NCBI GenBank assembly: GCA_030149405.1
Contig: JASBRM010000264.1
Coordinates: 1 to 9,857 of the forward strand
Source: Neptuniibacter sp.
Lineage (GTDB): Bacteria; Pseudomonadota; Gammaproteobacteria; Pseudomonadales; Balneatricaceae
Reading direction: 5' to 3'
DNA: 9,857 nucleotides
In this document: piece by piece, positions 1 through 6,672 of the stretch
How the letters are laid out: each line of letters opens with the position of its first letter
Position numbering within the stretch: the first letter of the stretch is position 1
Program-made: the position numbers and the translations under genes
The notes under the pieces: generated by a model
The model's database searches: none
Told to the model about the DNA's origin: nothing
What the model saw: the letters and a program-made list of their open reading frames with translations, nothing else

Positions 1-35
1 TAAAAAGGGCGTGAATTAAATTTAGGAGGGGTGAT

Positions 36-566
36 ATGCAACCTGAAGCCTTACCTGAGGTTAAAAGCCGGCCGGTATACCAAACGGTTGAGAAGAATGA
101 CCGTTCAAGCATGCACATCTTTGTTGTGGCAGGCGAAATGCCACAGGCAATGTCAGAGATCTTAGATAGCTGTGACGAATCAGAATGCAGTGTGATCTCA
201 GTGAACGATACATCTGAAGCTAAGCAAAACGTGTCCAAACTACTGCCAACTCTTCCTTTATCCACAAGCGTTTATGTGGCCGGAACCGAAGCGTTTATGT
301 GGTACGTCTCAGAGCTGTTTACCTCAGCAGGCATGATGCCGGAACAGGTTCAGCTTTTTGCACCTGTGGAAAAATCCCGACAGGTTTTTTGCTGTCATTG
401 TTATCACATTACCTCGGGTGTAACTGAAAGCCCTGCGGAATGCGGAGGCTGTGGTCGTGTGCTGGTTGTTACTGATCATTTTGCACGAAAGCACGGTGCC
501 TACTTTGCCTATCAGGTTAACGCAGAAGATCCAACCGATGTGCCTGCTGCAGAGGAGTTGAGCTAA
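36..566 (+). CDS. dmmA: Dimethylamine monooxygenase small subunit, DmmA family
   Basis: A 176-aa cytoplasmic protein with no signal peptide or membrane segment. It resembles the small subunit of the heme-dependent dimethylamine monooxygenase (DmmABC, also called HODM), which oxidises dimethylamine to monomethylamine and formaldehyde with NADPH and O2. The C-terminal half carries a zinc-ribbon-like cysteine set (C119, C120, C122, then C136 and C139 in a CGGC knuckle), followed by the motif DHFARKHGAYFAYQ. The start is fixed by a strong AGGAGG at 24-29, six bases before the ATG. Its stop codon overlaps the dmmB start by one base (TAATG), so translation is probably coupled. All three frames upstream are closed by position 19, so any preceding gene (in known loci often the GcvT-like dmmD) ends in the first 19 bases or before the window. 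The family call rests on remembered sequence and on the A-B-C gene order; the cysteines' role is inferred. Confidence 0.8.
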   Translation: MQPEALPEVKSRPVYQTVEKNDRSSMHIFVVAGEMPQAMSEILDSCDESECSVISVNDTSEAKQNVSKLLPTLPLSTSVYVAGTEAFMWYVSELFTSAGMMPEQVQLFAPVEKSRQVFCCHCYHITSGVTESPAECGGCGRVLVVTDHFARKHGAYFAYQVNAEDPTDVPAAEELS

Positions 567-1516
567 TGAGTGGTGATCAGATTACTGTAGTGGTCTCTGC
601 GATTGAGCAGGTGGCACCTTCAATTCGCGAATTTACCCTGACCTCAAAGGACGCAACGTTATATCCGTTTTCACCGGGTTCTCATGTGGTTGTTGAGATG
701 CAGGGCGAGAGTAAGACCTATAAAAACGCTTACTCACTGATGAGTGATCCCTGGGATACCGATGCCTACAAAATTGCTGTTCGCCTGCAGGATTCATCCC
801 GTGGTGGCTCAATTTATATGCATGAACAGGTTGAGGTTGGCGATGAACTGAAAATTACGCCACCTGCGAATATGTTTGCACCGGAATGGGGGGCAAAGAA
901 ACATGTACTCATCGCAGGGGGCGTAGGGATTACGCCGTTCATGTCCTATCTGCCAGAGCTGATGCGCAGAGATGCCGACTTTGAACTGCATTATCTCTAC
1001 CGCGGTAATAACACCGGTGCCTACAAAGCAGAACTGGCTCAAGAGTTAGGTGCACGCTATTTCGGCTATGACTCCGTTCAGGGCGAGAAATGCGATATCG
1101 CAACTCTATTTGCAGAAAGACTGCTTGGAACGCATTTCTATATCTGCGGCCCGGAATCGTTAATCGAGGGCGTGAAATCGCTGGCAGATGAGTGTGGTGT
1201 TCCCGCTTCGGCGATCCATTACGAGGAGTTCGCTGCACCGCAGCCGGGTATGCCATTTGAAGTCGAGATTAAGTCCACCGGGGTGGTTGTGCCGGTGGGC
1301 GCTGAAGAAAGCATGCTTGAAGCGCTGGAAGCAGCAGAAATTGAAGTACCAAATTTATGTCGTGGGGGAGTGTGTGGCCAGTGCGTCTGTCAGGTAGAGG
1401 AGGGTGAGATCGAACATCGAGATCACTTCCTCTCCGGGGCTGAGAAAGCCGCCGGCACAGCGGTAATGCCCTGTGTGTCCAGAGCGAAAAGCAAACGACT
1501 GGTTATAGAAATTTAG
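566..1516 (+). CDS. dmmB: Dimethylamine monooxygenase reductase subunit (PDR/VanB-type, FMN and 2Fe-2S)
   Basis: A 316-aa reductase expected to pass electrons from NAD(P)H through flavin and a 2Fe-2S cluster to the heme subunit encoded next door. Domains in order: a flavin-binding barrel (about 1-105, with SPGSHV at 36-41 and YSLMSDP at 56-62), a nucleotide-binding domain (about 110-215, with AGGVGITP at 117-124 and YICGPESL at 192-199), and a plant-type ferredoxin domain (about 230-316) whose cluster ligands are C265, C270, C273 and C303 (C-x4-C-x2-C-x29-C). This order is that of phthalate dioxygenase reductase and VanB. The flavin motif reads NAYSL rather than the usual RxYSL. The start overlaps the dmmA stop by one base and has GAGGAG just upstream. 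Context, between dmmA and the DUF3445 gene, is what makes it DmmB rather than a generic reductase. Confidence 0.85.
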   Translation: MSGDQITVVVSAIEQVAPSIREFTLTSKDATLYPFSPGSHVVVEMQGESKTYKNAYSLMSDPWDTDAYKIAVRLQDSSRGGSIYMHEQVEVGDELKITPPANMFAPEWGAKKHVLIAGGVGITPFMSYLPELMRRDADFELHYLYRGNNTGAYKAELAQELGARYFGYDSVQGEKCDIATLFAERLLGTHFYICGPESLIEGVKSLADECGVPASAIHYEEFAAPQPGMPFEVEIKSTGVVVPVGAEESMLEALEAAEIEVPNLCRGGVCGQCVCQVEEGEIEHRDHFLSGAEKAAGTAVMPCVSRAKSKRLVIEI

Positions 1517-1526
1517 GAGTAGAGTG

Positions 1527-2546
1527 ATGCGTGTAGCACCTAAAGAGATACAAACTTTCCGAGACGATTTTACATATACAAACAGCCCTGAGGCTATCCA
1601 GCGTTTCCCTTTTCCTTTCCCGGAAGACGACTACCGTTATTCGGTGAATATGGAACCACACACACCAAAAGGTGGTGAAGGTTCGGCTTATGAGAAGTTT
1701 CTGGATATCGATGAGCATTACCTTTCAGAGATGAAGGAACGTTCACTGGTATTGAAAGATATGCCTCATCGCTGCCTGGCGATGGAACATATGGATCTGG
1801 CCTGCTGGGATATGATCGAGCGTTGCATGGTTTCACTGGCAGAAGATTACCCGGAGCATTTTGTTTTGGAATGTGATGGCGATAACTGGACCTGGGAAAA
1901 CAAACTGCTGGATATCAAAGACACGTTTGTGTTCGGCGACAGCAGCACTTTGCCTATGCCGCCAATGGAATATATGGGGCGCCAATTACAGGGTGACTTT
2001 GCACTGCTAGATCAGCGTGAAGGCGATCTTTTTCTTGATGCTGGTATTATTACCTGCCCAGCTGACTGGTCGCTGGCTTTTGATGCGGGGATGAGCTTTT
2101 CAGAGTGGCATGGCCCAGTACCGATGGCACACAGCGAAGGCATCTTTGAACGTGCATTGAAGTACCTGACAGCGATTCAGGTAGGCAAACCTGTACGCCG
2201 TTTGAACTGGACCATGACAATTAACGCACGTATGGATACCTCGCCGGAAACTTATCACGAGTGGGGCCATGAACGTACCAGTGTGACTCCGGAAAATGTC
2301 GGTGAAAAAGTTTACCTGCGTGTGGAGTTACAGGTTCTTGATCGCATGCCGCGTAGTAACGCCATGATGTTCAGCATTCGTACTTATCTCATGAGCCTGG
2401 AAGATATTGTTTCAAATCCAGAGTGGGCTAAGCGCATGCATCGCGTGATGAAAACGCTACCTGCGCCATTAATCGACTACAAAGGTTTGACCCGTTATCA
2501 CGGCATGGTAGTGGATTATCTGTCTCAATTTGATAAAGCAAACTAA
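1527..2546 (+). CDS. dmmC: Heme-dependent oxidative N-demethylase subunit (DUF3445/HODM alpha-like), DmmC
   Basis: A 339-aa protein of the DUF3445 family. Its characterised member, the HODM alpha subunit of Pseudomonas mendocina, is a PAS-fold heme enzyme that oxidatively demethylates dimethylamine. Family hallmarks are visible: CPADWSLAFDAGMSF followed by a WHGPVP segment in the middle; RRLNWTM; a long conserved C-terminal run from LRVELQVLDRMPRS through FSIRTYL; and IDYKGL near the end. I chose the ATG at 1527 because the AGGAG at 1515-1519 lies 7 bases before it; the in-frame GTG at 1524 would be only 4 bases away. The AGGAG overlaps the dmmB stop. Predicted sizes of about 39, 35 and 19 kDa for the three products suit the three-subunit composition described for bacterial secondary-amine monooxygenase. 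Subunit lettering follows gene order. No terminator of its own is seen; a repeat element starts at the next base. Confidence 0.85.
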   Translation: MRVAPKEIQTFRDDFTYTNSPEAIQRFPFPFPEDDYRYSVNMEPHTPKGGEGSAYEKFLDIDEHYLSEMKERSLVLKDMPHRCLAMEHMDLACWDMIERCMVSLAEDYPEHFVLECDGDNWTWENKLLDIKDTFVFGDSSTLPMPPMEYMGRQLQGDFALLDQREGDLFLDAGIITCPADWSLAFDAGMSFSEWHGPVPMAHSEGIFERALKYLTAIQVGKPVRRLNWTMTINARMDTSPETYHEWGHERTSVTPENVGEKVYLRVELQVLDRMPRSNAMMFSIRTYLMSLEDIVSNPEWAKRMHRVMKTLPAPLIDYKGLTRYHGMVVDYLSQFDKAN

Positions 2547-2811
2547 GGAACCTGCGAACAAGTTCTGTTAGTGCTCTGCAAGTCCTGAAGGCTGTAGATG
2601 CAAGGCGCAGTTCGCCGTTAATGGCCGTAGCCCTTAACAAGAGCTGTAACGCAGCAGGTGCAGTCTACAGGGCTTGCCCTTCGGGGCTGTGATGATGATC
2701 CACACTCGGTGTCAGTACTTTTTGCAAGGTCTAGACATTGCTGCAAAGTACTTCCTTGATTGTGAATCATCACCAAAGCCAGAGCGCCAACAGGACTCAT
2801 TCGTAGGTTCC
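2547..2811. mobile_element. MITE-like palindromic repeat element with 21-bp terminal inverted repeats
   Basis: A 265-bp non-coding element bounded by imperfect inverted repeats: 2547-2567 (starting GGAACCTGCGAA) and 2791-2811 (ending TTCGTAGGTTCC) match at 17 of 21 positions. Inside are two large imperfect hairpins. The first pairs 2578-2602 with 2659-2677 (CTGTAGATGCA against TGCAGTCTACAG, GCAAG against CTTGC). The second pairs 2685-2726 with 2742-2780 (GTACTTTTTGCA against TGCAAAGTAC at its centre, TGATGAT-type arms outside). Between them lies a small GCCC-TTCG-GGGC hairpin (2676-2687), a UUCG tetraloop. No plausible protein is encoded. No clear target-site duplication is seen (flanks TAA and ATT). 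It separates dmmC from sugE and could end or stabilise the dmm message. The family name is not known to me. Confidence 0.72.
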
Positions 2812-2844
2812 ATTAGCAATAAACTTCAGACTCAGGAGAATAAA

Positions 2845-3159
2845 ATGGGGTGGTTTTATCTCTGTTTTGCCGGCATTTTGGAATGCTTTTGGGCGATTGG
2901 CCTGAAGCAAAGTGAAGGTTTTACTAAGCTGTGGCCTTCAGTCATCAGTGCCGGACTGATCGTCCTGAGTCTGACGTTGCTTTCTATGGCTATGAAAACG
3001 ATTCCTGTAGGTACCGCCTATGCGGTGTGGGCGGGAATTGGCGCAGCACTCCTTGCTATCTATGGAATATTGTTCATGGACGAATCTGCCAGCCTTATTC
3101 GAATCAGCTGCATCTTTTTCATAGTCTTCGGAGTGGCTGGCCTTAAATACTTTGCCTGA
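2845..3159 (+). CDS. sugE: SugE/Gdx-type small multidrug resistance exporter
   Basis: A 104-aa inner-membrane protein with four hydrophobic helices, the normal size for the small multidrug resistance family. It matches E. coli SugE (Gdx) closely: the first helix carries the essential acidic residue in AGILECFWAIGLK (E13), and the third has the SugE signature PVGTAYAVWAGIGA. Gdx proteins export guanidinium in exchange for protons; some family members also move quaternary ammonium compounds. I chose the ATG at 2845, with AGGAGA upstream; the open frame runs further upstream only through the palindromic repeat, which is not coding. No guanidine riboswitch is visible in the 33 bases left between the repeat element and the start. 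Its place beside amine-oxidation genes makes export of a small cationic amine conceivable, but this is a guess. Confidence 0.88.
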   Translation: MGWFYLCFAGILECFWAIGLKQSEGFTKLWPSVISAGLIVLSLTLLSMAMKTIPVGTAYAVWAGIGAALLAIYGILFMDESASLIRISCIFFIVFGVAGLKYFA

Positions 3160-3163
3160 TCGT

Positions 3164-3211
3164 GGGTTGTACACAGTTCGTTAATGCAGAGCGGGTTGTG
3201 TACAGTTTCTT
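3164..3211 (+). repeat. Imperfect 19-bp direct repeat downstream of sugE
   Basis: GGGTTGTACACAGTTCGTT (3164-3182) recurs as GGGTTGTGTACAGTTTCTT (3193-3211), 15 of 19 bases identical, start to start 29 bp. Each copy contains a TGTACA palindrome. The pair sits between the sugE stop and the terminator before the amidotransferase gene, where a promoter or operator for that gene would be expected. Function is inferred. Confidence 0.5.
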
Positions 3212-3221
3212 GTCACGGTTT

Positions 3222-3259
3222 ACGCCTATCCTAAGTTACCGGGATAGGCGTTTTTTTTT
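3222..3259 (+). terminator. Intrinsic terminator after sugE, fused to the next gene's Shine-Dalgarno
   Basis: ACGCCTATCC (3222-3231) and GGATAGGCGT (3242-3251) form a perfect 10-bp stem with a 10-base loop, followed by nine T (3251-3259). The next bases are GGGAG (3260-3264), the ribosome binding site of the amidotransferase gene, with no gap. It should end most sugE transcripts, so the downstream gene relies on read-through or on a start site inside the hairpin. Confidence 0.9.
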
Positions 3260-3271
3260 GGGAGATCATGT

Positions 3272-3955
3272 ATGCCTAAGGTGCTCATTCTTCAACATGC
3301 GGAAGGTGAATGGATCGGCTCTATGGAGCATTGGTTCGCTGATCAAGAGTATTCACTCTCCACGGTCAGGCTGGATCATGATGAGCCGTTGCCGGAAGAG
3401 AGTGCATTCGATTGGTTAATCGTGATGGGCGGCCCGATGAGTGTTTATGACGAAACCGGCTACCCATGGCTGGTTGCAGAAAAGCGGTTTATCCGTGAGG
3501 CTATAGATCAGAATAAAACTGTTCTGGGAATTTGTCTGGGTGGGCAGCTGATTGCGAATGCTCTGGGAGCCACTGTGAAGGCCAATACTCAACAGGAAAT
3601 CGGTTGGTTTGATGTCTACAGCGCTGATACCCAAATGTCATGGTTACCAGAGCAATTTAAACCGTTGAGCTGGCATGGCGATATGTTTGAGGTGCCAGAG
3701 AAAGCTACTTCTCTGGCTTACAGCAAAGTAACACCATCTCAGGGTTTTGCATCTAATGAGCGGGTGATTGCATTGCAGTTTCATCTTGAGGCACAACCAG
3801 GTACGGCACAGGCATTTCTCAGCCTTGAGCATGAGGGGTTGCCAAGTGGACCAACGGTACAAACAGAAAAAGAGTTACTGGATGACTGTTACCTTGAACA
3901 AAACCAGCAGGTAATGTTTTCATTGCTGGATTATTTAAACAGCTTGCCATCTTAG
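3272..3955 (+). CDS. Class I glutamine amidotransferase (GMP synthase GATase-like)
   Basis: A 227-aa soluble protein of the free-standing GATase-1 type related to the glutaminase domain of GMP synthase. The catalytic triad is visible: nucleophile C88 in the elbow LGICLGGQ, and H171 and E173 in QFHLE. MGGPMSVYD (52-60) forms the usual oxyanion-side loop, and SWHGDMFEVP (133-142) is a family motif. No synthetase domain is fused. Such proteins hydrolyse glutamine or other gamma-glutamyl amides; the true substrate cannot be read from sequence. In a methylamine locus, a gamma-glutamylmethylamide or related substrate is a testable idea. The start is supported by GGGAG at 3260-3264, seven bases from the ATG. 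The GNAT gene follows after 9 bases and is probably cotranscribed. Confidence 0.85.
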   Translation: MPKVLILQHAEGEWIGSMEHWFADQEYSLSTVRLDHDEPLPEESAFDWLIVMGGPMSVYDETGYPWLVAEKRFIREAIDQNKTVLGICLGGQLIANALGATVKANTQQEIGWFDVYSADTQMSWLPEQFKPLSWHGDMFEVPEKATSLAYSKVTPSQGFASNERVIALQFHLEAQPGTAQAFLSLEHEGLPSGPTVQTEKELLDDCYLEQNQQVMFSLLDYLNSLPS

Positions 3956-3964
3956 TTCTGATCA

Positions 3965-4381
3965 ATGGGAAAAATGGATATTACCTATCGTACTGACCGT
4001 CAAATTACCGCGTCCGAGTTTATAGGGCTGCTCAATAAAACCAGCTTAGGTGCGCGGCGTCCTGTCTCCGATCTGGAGTGTATTGAAGCGATGCTTGAAC
4101 ATGCGGATCTTATGGTGACTGCATGGAGAGATGATCAGTTGGTGGGCGTTGCGCGTTCACTCACGGACTTTCATTACTGTTGTTATCTATCGGATCTTGC
4201 GGTTGCAGAGTCTGAGCAGCAACTGGGCATTGGCAAAGCTTTGATTGATCATACGCAAGCTAGCCTGGCTTCGGGGTGTCGTATGATCTTGCTAGCCGCT
4301 CCACAGGCTGAATCTTACTATCCTCATATCGGATTTGATCAGCATAGAAGTGCCTGGACCCGGGTTAAGCCTGCAACATAG
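3965..4381 (+). CDS. GNAT-family N-acetyltransferase
   Basis: A 138-aa single-domain GNAT protein. The central strand-loop-helix is recognisable: LVGVARSLTDF, then YLSDLAVAESEQQLGIGKALIDH, where QQLGIGKA is the acetyl-CoA pyrophosphate-binding loop (the Q/RxxGxG/A motif). The C-terminal segment AESYYPHIGFDQH is the typical motif B region. It would acetylate an amine with acetyl-CoA; the substrate is unknown. The gene begins 9 bases after the amidotransferase stop with little Shine-Dalgarno (only GATC-like sequence), which suggests translational coupling; a second in-frame ATG at 3974 is an alternative start. It ends 9 bp from the stop of the convergent DUF454 gene, with no terminator between them. 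Confidence 0.82.
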   Translation: MGKMDITYRTDRQITASEFIGLLNKTSLGARRPVSDLECIEAMLEHADLMVTAWRDDQLVGVARSLTDFHYCCYLSDLAVAESEQQLGIGKALIDHTQASLASGCRMILLAAPQAESYYPHIGFDQHRSAWTRVKPAT

Positions 4382-4390
4382 TTAAGCTGC

Positions 4391-4759
4391 TTATGCATTT
4401 GCGAGGGAAGGGCGGCTCCAGATATAAGCCAGTGAAAGAGAGATAGCGCCCACAACCAGAAGTTTTACGGACATATCTAAGGGGCGGTAGATCAATGGAT
4501 AGCTGACCATGGTCAGCATCATAAAGGTTGCCAGCAGTTTGGCTTTCAGTGGGATGGTGCCATCCTGCTCCCAGCGTTTGATCAGTTCACCAAACACTTT
4601 GTTATTCAGGAGTTTGTTGTGCAGTTTTTCAGAACTTCTGGAGAAAAAGAACGCGGCTAAGAGTACAAATGGCGTTGTAGGCAACAGAGGTAAAACCACC
4701 CCAATAAGTCCCAGAGCCAGCGATAAGTAACCCGCAAATAGATAGATCGCACGTTTCAT
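4391..4759 (-). CDS. YbaN-like DUF454 inner-membrane protein
   Basis: A 122-aa membrane protein like E. coli YbaN. The N-terminal helix reads IYLFAGYLSLALGLIGVVLP and is followed by the family hallmark LPLLPTTPFVLLAAFFFSRSS. A soluble stretch with LLNNKVFGELIKRWEQDGTIP and KAKLLAT comes next, then further hydrophobic helices. Function is unknown for the family. I chose the ATG at 4759 because GGAG lies at 4768-4765 on this strand; a longer open frame upstream would read back through the terminator and the cupin 3' end. It is the last gene of the leftward tmm-cupin string, but a terminator precedes it. It may be an unrelated housekeeping gene caught in the same direction. Confidence 0.85.
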   Translation of the reverse strand: MKRAIYLFAGYLSLALGLIGVVLPLLPTTPFVLLAAFFFSRSSEKLHNKLLNNKVFGELIKRWEQDGTIPLKAKLLATFMMLTMVSYPLIYRPLDMSVKLLVVGAISLSLAYIWSRPSLANA

Positions 4760-4768
4760 ATTTACTCC

Positions 4769-4794
4769 AAAAAAACGGGCCACATGATGTGGCC
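4769..4794 (-). terminator. Intrinsic terminator after the cupin gene, fused to the DUF454 Shine-Dalgarno
   Basis: On the - strand GGCCACAT, one central base and ATGTGGCC (4794-4778) make a near-perfect palindrome, followed by CG and seven T (4775-4769). The stem begins in the last base of the cupin stop codon TAG. The T-tract is followed with no gap by GGAG (4768-4765), the ribosome binding site of the DUF454 gene. Confidence 0.88.
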
Positions 4795-5144
4795 TATTTG
4801 AGTTTAATCGCGAAGTGTTTGATGATTCTTTCCTTAATCTCCCAGGTGCCAACAAATCCGGCTTCTATCATTACAGCATCGCCAGCGATACAGATTTTAG
4901 GCTCGCCACCTTCCGGGGTGATGATCACTTCACCTTCCATAATGTGGATAAACTCCCAGCTACTGTAAGTCGCATGGTAAGTACCGGGTGTCGCTTCCCA
5001 GATGCCGGTAATCATCGATTCATCCGGACTGGTGTATTCAATCCAGGTTTTCATGGTGGGGTTACCCGCAACGACTGTCCAGCCATCCAGATCTGTCGTA
5101 ATGGGCTCAACGGTTCGATCGATAATGCGTGTTAACGTACTCAT
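4794..5144 (-). CDS. Cupin protein, DUF861/Cupin_3 type
   Basis: A 116-aa single-domain cupin. It has the Cupin_3 (DUF861) pattern seen in proteins near ureidoglycine aminohydrolase and in many small stand-alone proteins: TGIWEATPGTYHATYSSWEF, HIMEGEVIITPEGG, CIAGDAVMIEAGFVGTWEI and a closing KHFAIKLK. The classical set of metal-binding histidines is not complete (H57 and H68 are the candidates), so the metal site and activity are uncertain. The start at 5144 has GGAG at 5154-5151, six bases upstream. It lies 56 bp downstream of tmm in the same direction, but behind a terminator, so it is probably expressed at a fraction of tmm. A role in handling an amine or amine N-oxide is possible from context only. 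Confidence 0.83.
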   Translation of the reverse strand: MSTLTRIIDRTVEPITTDLDGWTVVAGNPTMKTWIEYTSPDESMITGIWEATPGTYHATYSSWEFIHIMEGEVIITPEGGEPKICIAGDAVMIEAGFVGTWEIKERIIKHFAIKLK

Positions 5145-5154
5145 ACATCACTCC

Positions 5155-5194
5155 AAAAAAGACTCTCCCGCCAGAGAGACAGAGACGGGAGAGT
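5155..5194 (-). terminator. Intrinsic terminator after tmm, fused to the cupin Shine-Dalgarno
   Basis: On the - strand ACTCTCCCG (5194-5186) pairs perfectly with CGGGAGAGT (5170-5162) across a 15-base loop, followed by C and six T (5160-5155). The next four bases are GGAG (5154-5151), the cupin ribosome binding site. The hairpin begins 7 bases after the tmm stop codon. Confidence 0.9.
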
Positions 5195-5200
5195 GGGGAA

Positions 5201-6568
5201 TTAACCAGCAGCTGGCACTTCACTCTTATCGGACAGATAAGCTTCCAGAGAATCATCCAGAGCATCGATCCAAGGCGTGTGGTGCGGTGGGGACATGGTG
5301 CCGGTCATTAGAGAACGGTAAGAGTGGTCACGGAAAGTCATGATGTTTTCTTTCTTGTGATGTTTCCACTCAAGGAAGGTCTTACGCACACCTTCGATAT
5401 CAAAGGTTGGGTAATCCGTAGCTTCGATCAGTTCCAGAATGTAGTCACCCTGGAATGTGAACATCTCTTCAGCCGTTTCCAGTGTCAGCTCGCGCTCGCG
5501 CCATTCCATACTGTTGCTGCTCATCTCTTCTTTAGTTTCCGGAAGCGTGATCTTGCCCATGATAATGTCGCGGACATACCAGGCCTGAGCATCAAACATG
5601 TTGAAGGTGTACCACTGGTCCTGCATGCCCAGATAGAAGAATTTGGTGTTGTGTTCCCAAACCACACCTTTATAAAGATCAAGCGGCCAGAGGCGGTTGT
5701 CTGTTTTCAGACGCAGGTCTTCTGGCAGGTATGGGAAGTAGTGCAGGTAGCCGGTGCAGAGAATAATTGCGTCGACTTTTTCACAGCTGCCATCAGCAAA
5801 ATAGGCATGTTCAGTATCTACACGAACCAGGTTCGGTTTTTCATCCCAGTTTTCAGGCCATTTGTAACCCATAGGCGCTGTGCGGTAACAGCTGATGAGT
5901 TTGCCTGCGCCGTATTTGTAACACTGGGAACCGATATCTTCTGCGGAGTAGCTGGAGCCAACCAGCAGTACAGTTTTATCTTTGAATTCCAGAGCGTCGC
6001 GGAAATCGTGCGCGTGCAGAATACGGCCACCGAAACCTTCAAAACCTTCGAAAGTAGGCACGTTAGGCGTTGAGAAGTGACCGGAAGCACAGACAACATA
6101 ATCAAAAACTTCAGAGTAAACAGTGTCCGTGTTGTGATCATGTACAGTTACGGTGAACATCTCAGATTCTTCGTCGAACTCTACGTTGCGAACCGGAGTG
6201 TTGAATCGGATGTAATCACGAACGCCTGCTTTCTCAACACGGCCCTTGATGTAATCCCAAAGAACTTCACGTGGAGGGTATGAAGCGATCGGCTTTCCAA
6301 AATGTTCATCGAAACTGTAATCAGCAAATTCCAGACACTCTTTAGGTCCGTTAGACCACAGGTAACGGTACATACTGCAATGAACAGGTTCACCGTTTTC
6401 ATCCAGGCCTGTGCGCCAGGTGTAGTTCCACAAACCACCCCAGTCACTTTGCTTTTCAAAACATACCAGTTCAGGGATTTCTTCGCCCTTTGCCTGAGCG
6501 GATTGGAAGGCTCTCAATTGTGCAAGGCCGCTTGGGCCAGCACCAATAATCGCGATACGCGTTGTCAT
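5201..6568 (-). CDS. tmm: Trimethylamine monooxygenase (flavin-containing monooxygenase, Tmm)
   Basis: A 455-aa FAD- and NADPH-dependent monooxygenase that converts trimethylamine to trimethylamine N-oxide. Motifs in order: the FAD site GAGPSG (9-14); the FMO identifying motif FxGxxxHxxx(Y/F) as [11 protein letters not shown] (179-189); the NADP site GSSYSA (204-209); CTGY (271-274). Length and layout fit characterised bacterial Tmm. With this start Y207 sits inside the NADP motif and D317 and W319 lie in GMQDQWYTF, positions that I recall as important in Roseovarius Tmm. I chose the ATG at 6568 over that at 6580 because the latter overlaps the Shine-Dalgarno GGAGAG (6578-6573) serving 6568. 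It stands alone transcriptionally: about 400 bp of upstream control region and a terminator right after it. A different amine or sulfide substrate cannot be excluded. Confidence 0.9.
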   Translation of the reverse strand: MTTRIAIIGAGPSGLAQLRAFQSAQAKGEEIPELVCFEKQSDWGGLWNYTWRTGLDENGEPVHCSMYRYLWSNGPKECLEFADYSFDEHFGKPIASYPPREVLWDYIKGRVEKAGVRDYIRFNTPVRNVEFDEESEMFTVTVHDHNTDTVYSEVFDYVVCASGHFSTPNVPTFEGFEGFGGRILHAHDFRDALEFKDKTVLLVGSSYSAEDIGSQCYKYGAGKLISCYRTAPMGYKWPENWDEKPNLVRVDTEHAYFADGSCEKVDAIILCTGYLHYFPYLPEDLRLKTDNRLWPLDLYKGVVWEHNTKFFYLGMQDQWYTFNMFDAQAWYVRDIIMGKITLPETKEEMSSNSMEWRERELTLETAEEMFTFQGDYILELIEATDYPTFDIEGVRKTFLEWKHHKKENIMTFRDHSYRSLMTGTMSPPHHTPWIDALDDSLEAYLSDKSEVPAAG

Positions 6569-6672
6569 AGGTCTCTCCATATTGTTCTTTAATCAATTTG
6601 GATGCTGTTGTTGGGTTACAGCGATAACACCTAAATTAAAGGGGTTTTTAGTTGGAAAAAATTCCTATGAGT

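Noticed and set aside
939..1256. Antisense frames within dmmB
   Set aside because: Overlapped by the dmmB frame, which has all cofactor motifs; the products have no recognisable features.
2674..2844. N-terminal extension of sugE into the repeat element
   Set aside because: The extension reads through palindromic repeat sequence, while SugE proteins begin at the residue encoded at 2845, which has its own AGGAGA.
2812..2844. Guanidine riboswitch before sugE
   Set aside because: Only 33 bases separate the repeat element from the start, with no paired hairpins carrying ACGR loops and no larger conserved fold that I could see.
4382..4390. Bidirectional terminator between the convergent GNAT and DUF454 genes
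   Set aside because: Only nine bases lie between the stop codons and no hairpin with a T-tract is seen there or in the adjoining gene ends.
5324..6073. A 249-codon open frame on the + strand inside tmm
   Set aside because: It is antisense to a well-supported tmm gene, has no recognisable domain or ribosome site, and results from the codon usage of tmm.
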